From the NCBI GenBank assembly GCA_000980705.1, contig LBCK01000001.1, positions 310,001-374,000 of the forward strand: a DNA stretch of 64,000 bases. Reading direction: 5' to 3'. The notes under the pieces were generated by a model. It was not told where the DNA came from, did not search any database, and was given only the letters and a program-made list of their open reading frames with translations. The DNA is from Ruminococcus sp. UNK.MGS-30. GTDB lineage: Bacteria > Bacillota > Clostridia > Oscillospirales > Ruminococcaceae. The translations under genes and the position numbers were made by a program. Position 1 is the stretch's first letter. Each line of letters starts with the position of its first letter. Of this stretch, positions 61,554 through 64,000 are shown in pieces.

Positions 61554-61716
61554 GGTGGGCGGCAAAGCCGCTCGGAGGGATTCTGGCATAATAATTTCCC
61601 TTAATTTTCAGATTACACAAAATCCCTCAGTCAGCCTACGGCTGCCAGCTCAGCACAAGGCACACCCTACGGGCGCCTTTTCAAGGGAGCCTATTTTTGA
61701 AAAAGGGAGGCTAAAA

Positions 61717-61762
61717 AAAGAACATCTCCCACAGGATCACTCCCGTGCAGAGATGCTCTTTT
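61717..61762 (-). terminator. terminator of 96-residue gene
   Basis: AAGAACATCTC pairs with GAGATGCTCTT; U-run on the minus strand. Confidence 0.75.
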
Positions 61763-61788
61763 GAAAGCAAATCGGATTTATTTTGCCT

Positions 61789-62079
61789 TTACTTTGCTGC
61801 TACGTCCTTTTCAGCACGTTTCAGCCAGACGTTTGCCAGATCTACCGCCTCATACAGATTCGGTCGGTCGGAAGTCTTGGTGATCGCCTTCACAGGATCC
61901 GGTTCCTTGGTTGCCATTTGATAGACACGAATCTTATCTGCAACCTTCAGCCCGTTGACTTCCTGCTGATGCACGATCTGCATCATTACCACGAATGGCT
62001 CTGACATATACCCGTAATAGATTTCATTTCCCTTGCGTACCAGCGGATATCCACGATACATAAAAAATTCCTGATTCAT
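61789..62079 (-). CDS. conserved small hypothetical protein
   Basis: A 96-residue soluble protein starting MNQEFFMYRGYPLVRKGNEI, with a beta-strand-rich first half (IYYGYMSEPFVVMMQIV) and a helical, Lys-rich end. No family name recognised. Good AAGGAAGG site before the ATG. Follows the DUF4340 gene by 79 bases on the same strand. Confidence 0.65.
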   Translation of the reverse strand: MNQEFFMYRGYPLVRKGNEIYYGYMSEPFVVMMQIVHQQEVNGLKVADKIRVYQMATKEPDPVKAITKTSDRPNLYEAVDLANVWLKRAEKDVAAK

Positions 62080-62158
62080 TGCTGTTCCTTCCTTTCTCCG
62101 GCAGCGTCCCGGATCTCTCCGGAACGGTCAAGGCAACACGGATGAAACCAATGTTTCC

Positions 62159-63655
62159 TTAACTCCAGTTTGTCGTAAATTCTTTGCTTGTGTCGCTGTA
62201 GATCTTCATATTGTTCAGCAGGGTATCCAGATAGCTCTTCCGGCAGGTATACGCCGACTTTCCGTCCACGGTGATGAGACAGGTGAAATCGTCGATGGCA
62301 TAGAACTGCAGATCCCGTTCGAATGTGCCGTCCTGGGTCTTGAGGCTGATCTCCGCCAGCATATCGCCGCTCGGCGTGCCGTCCAGCTTGACCGTCTCCG
62401 CCGTGGTGTTCAGCAGGAACGAGTAGAACTGACGGTAGCGGTCGGACTCGGTGCTGTCGCCGTTCAGCGTTACCACAGCGGTATCCTTATCGCTGCCCAC
62501 AACATTGAACTGGAACTTCTCCTCGCCCACGCTCACGTTCAGCTCACCTACATCCCAGACGTAAGTGCCGAAAACCAGCTTGGAGGCAATGTCGGTGGGC
62601 GTTGTTGTCGCCCAGACCATGTTTTCTTCCGTCACCTGGTAGATCGCATCCACGCCGCTCAGCATTGCGTAGTAGTATGCGGTCTCTGTGCCGCTCTCCT
62701 CATCCTTTTCGGTAAAGCGTTCGCCGAATGTCAGTACATAGGTGTTGTTGTCCTCGCACGCCATAGTCGCCGTGCCGAACGGGTCGTCCAGCCCTGCCTT
62801 GGCGATATCCTCCGCAGAGGGATGCGGTACAGCTACCTTTTCCGCCTTGAGTCCGAACATTCCCGTCACCACCGGAGTGGAACGGTCTACGCTCAGATAT
62901 GCCGGCACCGGCGAAACCATCTCGTGGCTTGCCACCATGCCGCCCATGGATGTATCGTCTGCGGCTGCCTCGTCGTAGTCCAGTTCCAGGGTATAGTCCA
63001 TGTCCTTGCGGTCTATGGTCAGCTTGTTGACAATGGGATAATCGTTGGTATCTGCCGGCGCTTCCAGCATGGTTTTGGACAGGAAGTCCTCGGCGCTCTT
63101 GCTAAAATTCGCCACCAGGGAAGTTTTTACCGTATAGACAGTGTCTTTGTCCGCCGGCGCAAGATAGGTGTTTTCTGCATTTGCCGCCGCATTGCCCACA
63201 CGGAAACTGTAGTCGCTGCCGTCGGCGAAGTGCAGGGTCACTGCGGTCGCCTCGGCATCGTCCAGCCCGAACTTCGCCAGATCGGAACAGTTTTCCTCCA
63301 CAACGCCGGTGGTGTCCATAGATGCGGTGTTGTTGGACAGCGTCCACAGGGTAGAGGTGTCCATGGGAAGATCTTCCCAGCCGGAAACGGCATATGCCGC
63401 ATGGTCATCTCCGGTGCCGCTGCCCTCTGCGGTGCGGACCACTTCAAAGCTTCCGGAAGTATTTGTAATATCAATTGAGGTGACATCGTTGGGATCCTCT
63501 GAGGTCAGCGAAATGCTCTCGCTGCTGTCCTCATCGGATACTGCGGAAGAGGATGACTCCTCTGCCGGCGGATTTTTCAGCAGGAAAAACGATGCCGTTC
63601 CCAGTGCTGCCACCAATACGACGCCGCCGATGATTCCCAGCGTTTTTTTACGCAT
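62159..63655 (-). CDS. DUF4340 auxiliary protein of GldG-type ABC transporter
   Basis: A 498-residue membrane-anchored protein: one transmembrane helix (about 7-26), an acidic Ser-rich linker (about 30-55) and repeated DUF4340 beta domains outside (e.g. VTLHFADGSDYSFRVGNAAA and TATMACEDNNTYVLTFGE). DUF4340 proteins accompany GldG-like subunits of ABC transporters. It follows the GldG-like gene by 18 bases with GAAAGGATGG before the ATG. Confidence 0.88.
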   Translation of the reverse strand: MRKKTLGIIGGVVLVAALGTASFFLLKNPPAEESSSSAVSDEDSSESISLTSEDPNDVTSIDITNTSGSFEVVRTAEGSGTGDDHAAYAVSGWEDLPMDTSTLWTLSNNTASMDTTGVVEENCSDLAKFGLDDAEATAVTLHFADGSDYSFRVGNAAANAENTYLAPADKDTVYTVKTSLVANFSKSAEDFLSKTMLEAPADTNDYPIVNKLTIDRKDMDYTLELDYDEAAADDTSMGGMVASHEMVSPVPAYLSVDRSTPVVTGMFGLKAEKVAVPHPSAEDIAKAGLDDPFGTATMACEDNNTYVLTFGERFTEKDEESGTETAYYYAMLSGVDAIYQVTEENMVWATTTPTDIASKLVFGTYVWDVGELNVSVGEEKFQFNVVGSDKDTAVVTLNGDSTESDRYRQFYSFLLNTTAETVKLDGTPSGDMLAEISLKTQDGTFERDLQFYAIDDFTCLITVDGKSAYTCRKSYLDTLLNNMKIYSDTSKEFTTNWS

Positions 63656-63673
63656 GATGCTCCATCCTTTCGG

Positions 63674-64000
63674 TTAACGATAACGTCTGCGGACTGCCAC
63701 GATCACGCCGACAACCACAACAGTCAGCGGGATCAGGAATACGACAACCAGACGAATCACTTTCAGCTGTGTTGCTGTTGCCGTGATGGAAGTCTGTGTC
63801 AGATCCTTGGATGCCACAACGATGCTGTCTTCCTTGCCGCAAACAGAGTTCAGCAGGCCGACGAAATATTCTGCGTTGTTGTACGAAGAGTTCTGCACCA
63901 GGTTAGCGTCCAGCATGGACATAGAACCCAGCACGATCACATCGCTCTCGATGAACGAATCGCCGGTGGACTGCTGGTCACGGCACAGCGCCATGACGGT
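63674..64000 (-). CDS. GldG-family ABC auxiliary protein, C-terminal part (cut by window edge)
   Basis: The last 109 codons of a Gldg-family protein: DVIVLGSMSMLDANLVQNSS and NAEYFVGLLNSVCGKEDSIVV, then the C-terminal membrane helix (LVVVFLIPLTVVVVGVIVAV) and RRRYR. These proteins have large extracytoplasmic sensor domains and form an operon with the ATPase and permease. The start lies beyond the window. Confidence 0.85.
   Translation of the reverse strand, partial: TVMALCRDQQSTGDSFIESDVIVLGSMSMLDANLVQNSSYNNAEYFVGLLNSVCGKEDSIVVASKDLTQTSITATATQLKVIRLVVVFLIPLTVVVVGVIVAVRRRYR

Noticed and set aside
62130..62140. GGCAACAC match to the MITE end
   Set aside because: Only eight bases match and no other element sequence follows.

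Overview
The window reads as a chromosomal segment of a cellulosome-forming Ruminococcus (Oscillospiraceae, Clostridia), closest in style to R. champanellensis or R. flavefaciens. The evidence is three dockerin-bearing secreted proteins plus a smaller fourth one, all with Thr-rich linkers, two GH9 cellulases, clostridial genes such as rex, adhE, spoIIGA-sigE and cdaA-cdaR, and moderately high GC. The species name is an inference; no rRNA is present.

Region 1 (1-9.8 kb, minus strand) is a type IV pilus locus. A monocistronic pilin gene with a structured leader lies upstream, followed by a DUF559 nuclease-like gene and the set pilC-pilM-pilN-pilO, three small pilin-like proteins, pilB and pilT (cut by the window edge). 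No prepilin peptidase is present. Clusters of short GC-rich palindromic repeats surround the DUF559 gene and the pilin gene.

Region 2 (9.8-16.7 kb) holds a CPBP protease, a phosphotransferase cotranscribed with adhE (ethanol formation), and spoIIGA-sigE on the plus strand.

Region 3 (16.7-43 kb) starts with a non-catalytic dockerin protein, then mostly housekeeping genes: c-di-AMP synthesis (cdaA/cdaR), a desulfurase with a DUF3343 partner, ispD-ispF, rex, icd, aconitase (with icd, the citrate-to-2-oxoglutarate branch), a degenerate GGDEF-EAL protein, an AEC transporter, an aldolase, an unusual glutamine synthetase with an ANTAR regulator, upp-rpiB, fhs-tsaE-tsaB and a GHL10 lipoprotein.

Region 4 (43-57.2 kb) is bounded by two inverted copies of a 171-172 bp MITE-like element. 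It contains a sigma/anti-sigma pair whose sigma gene is broken twice (IS3 insertion and a frameshift), metK under a SAM-I riboswitch, two dockerin-carrying GH9 cellulases, a YgjP-type peptidase, and a CLC antiporter under a fluoride riboswitch.

Region 5 (57.2-64 kb) has a formate/nitrite channel, small proteins, a cytoplasmic GH26-like glycosidase, a small dockerin gene enclosed by perfect 77-bp inverted repeats, and the end of a GldG/DUF4340-type ABC transporter operon.

No tRNA, rRNA, CRISPR array or phage genes were seen.
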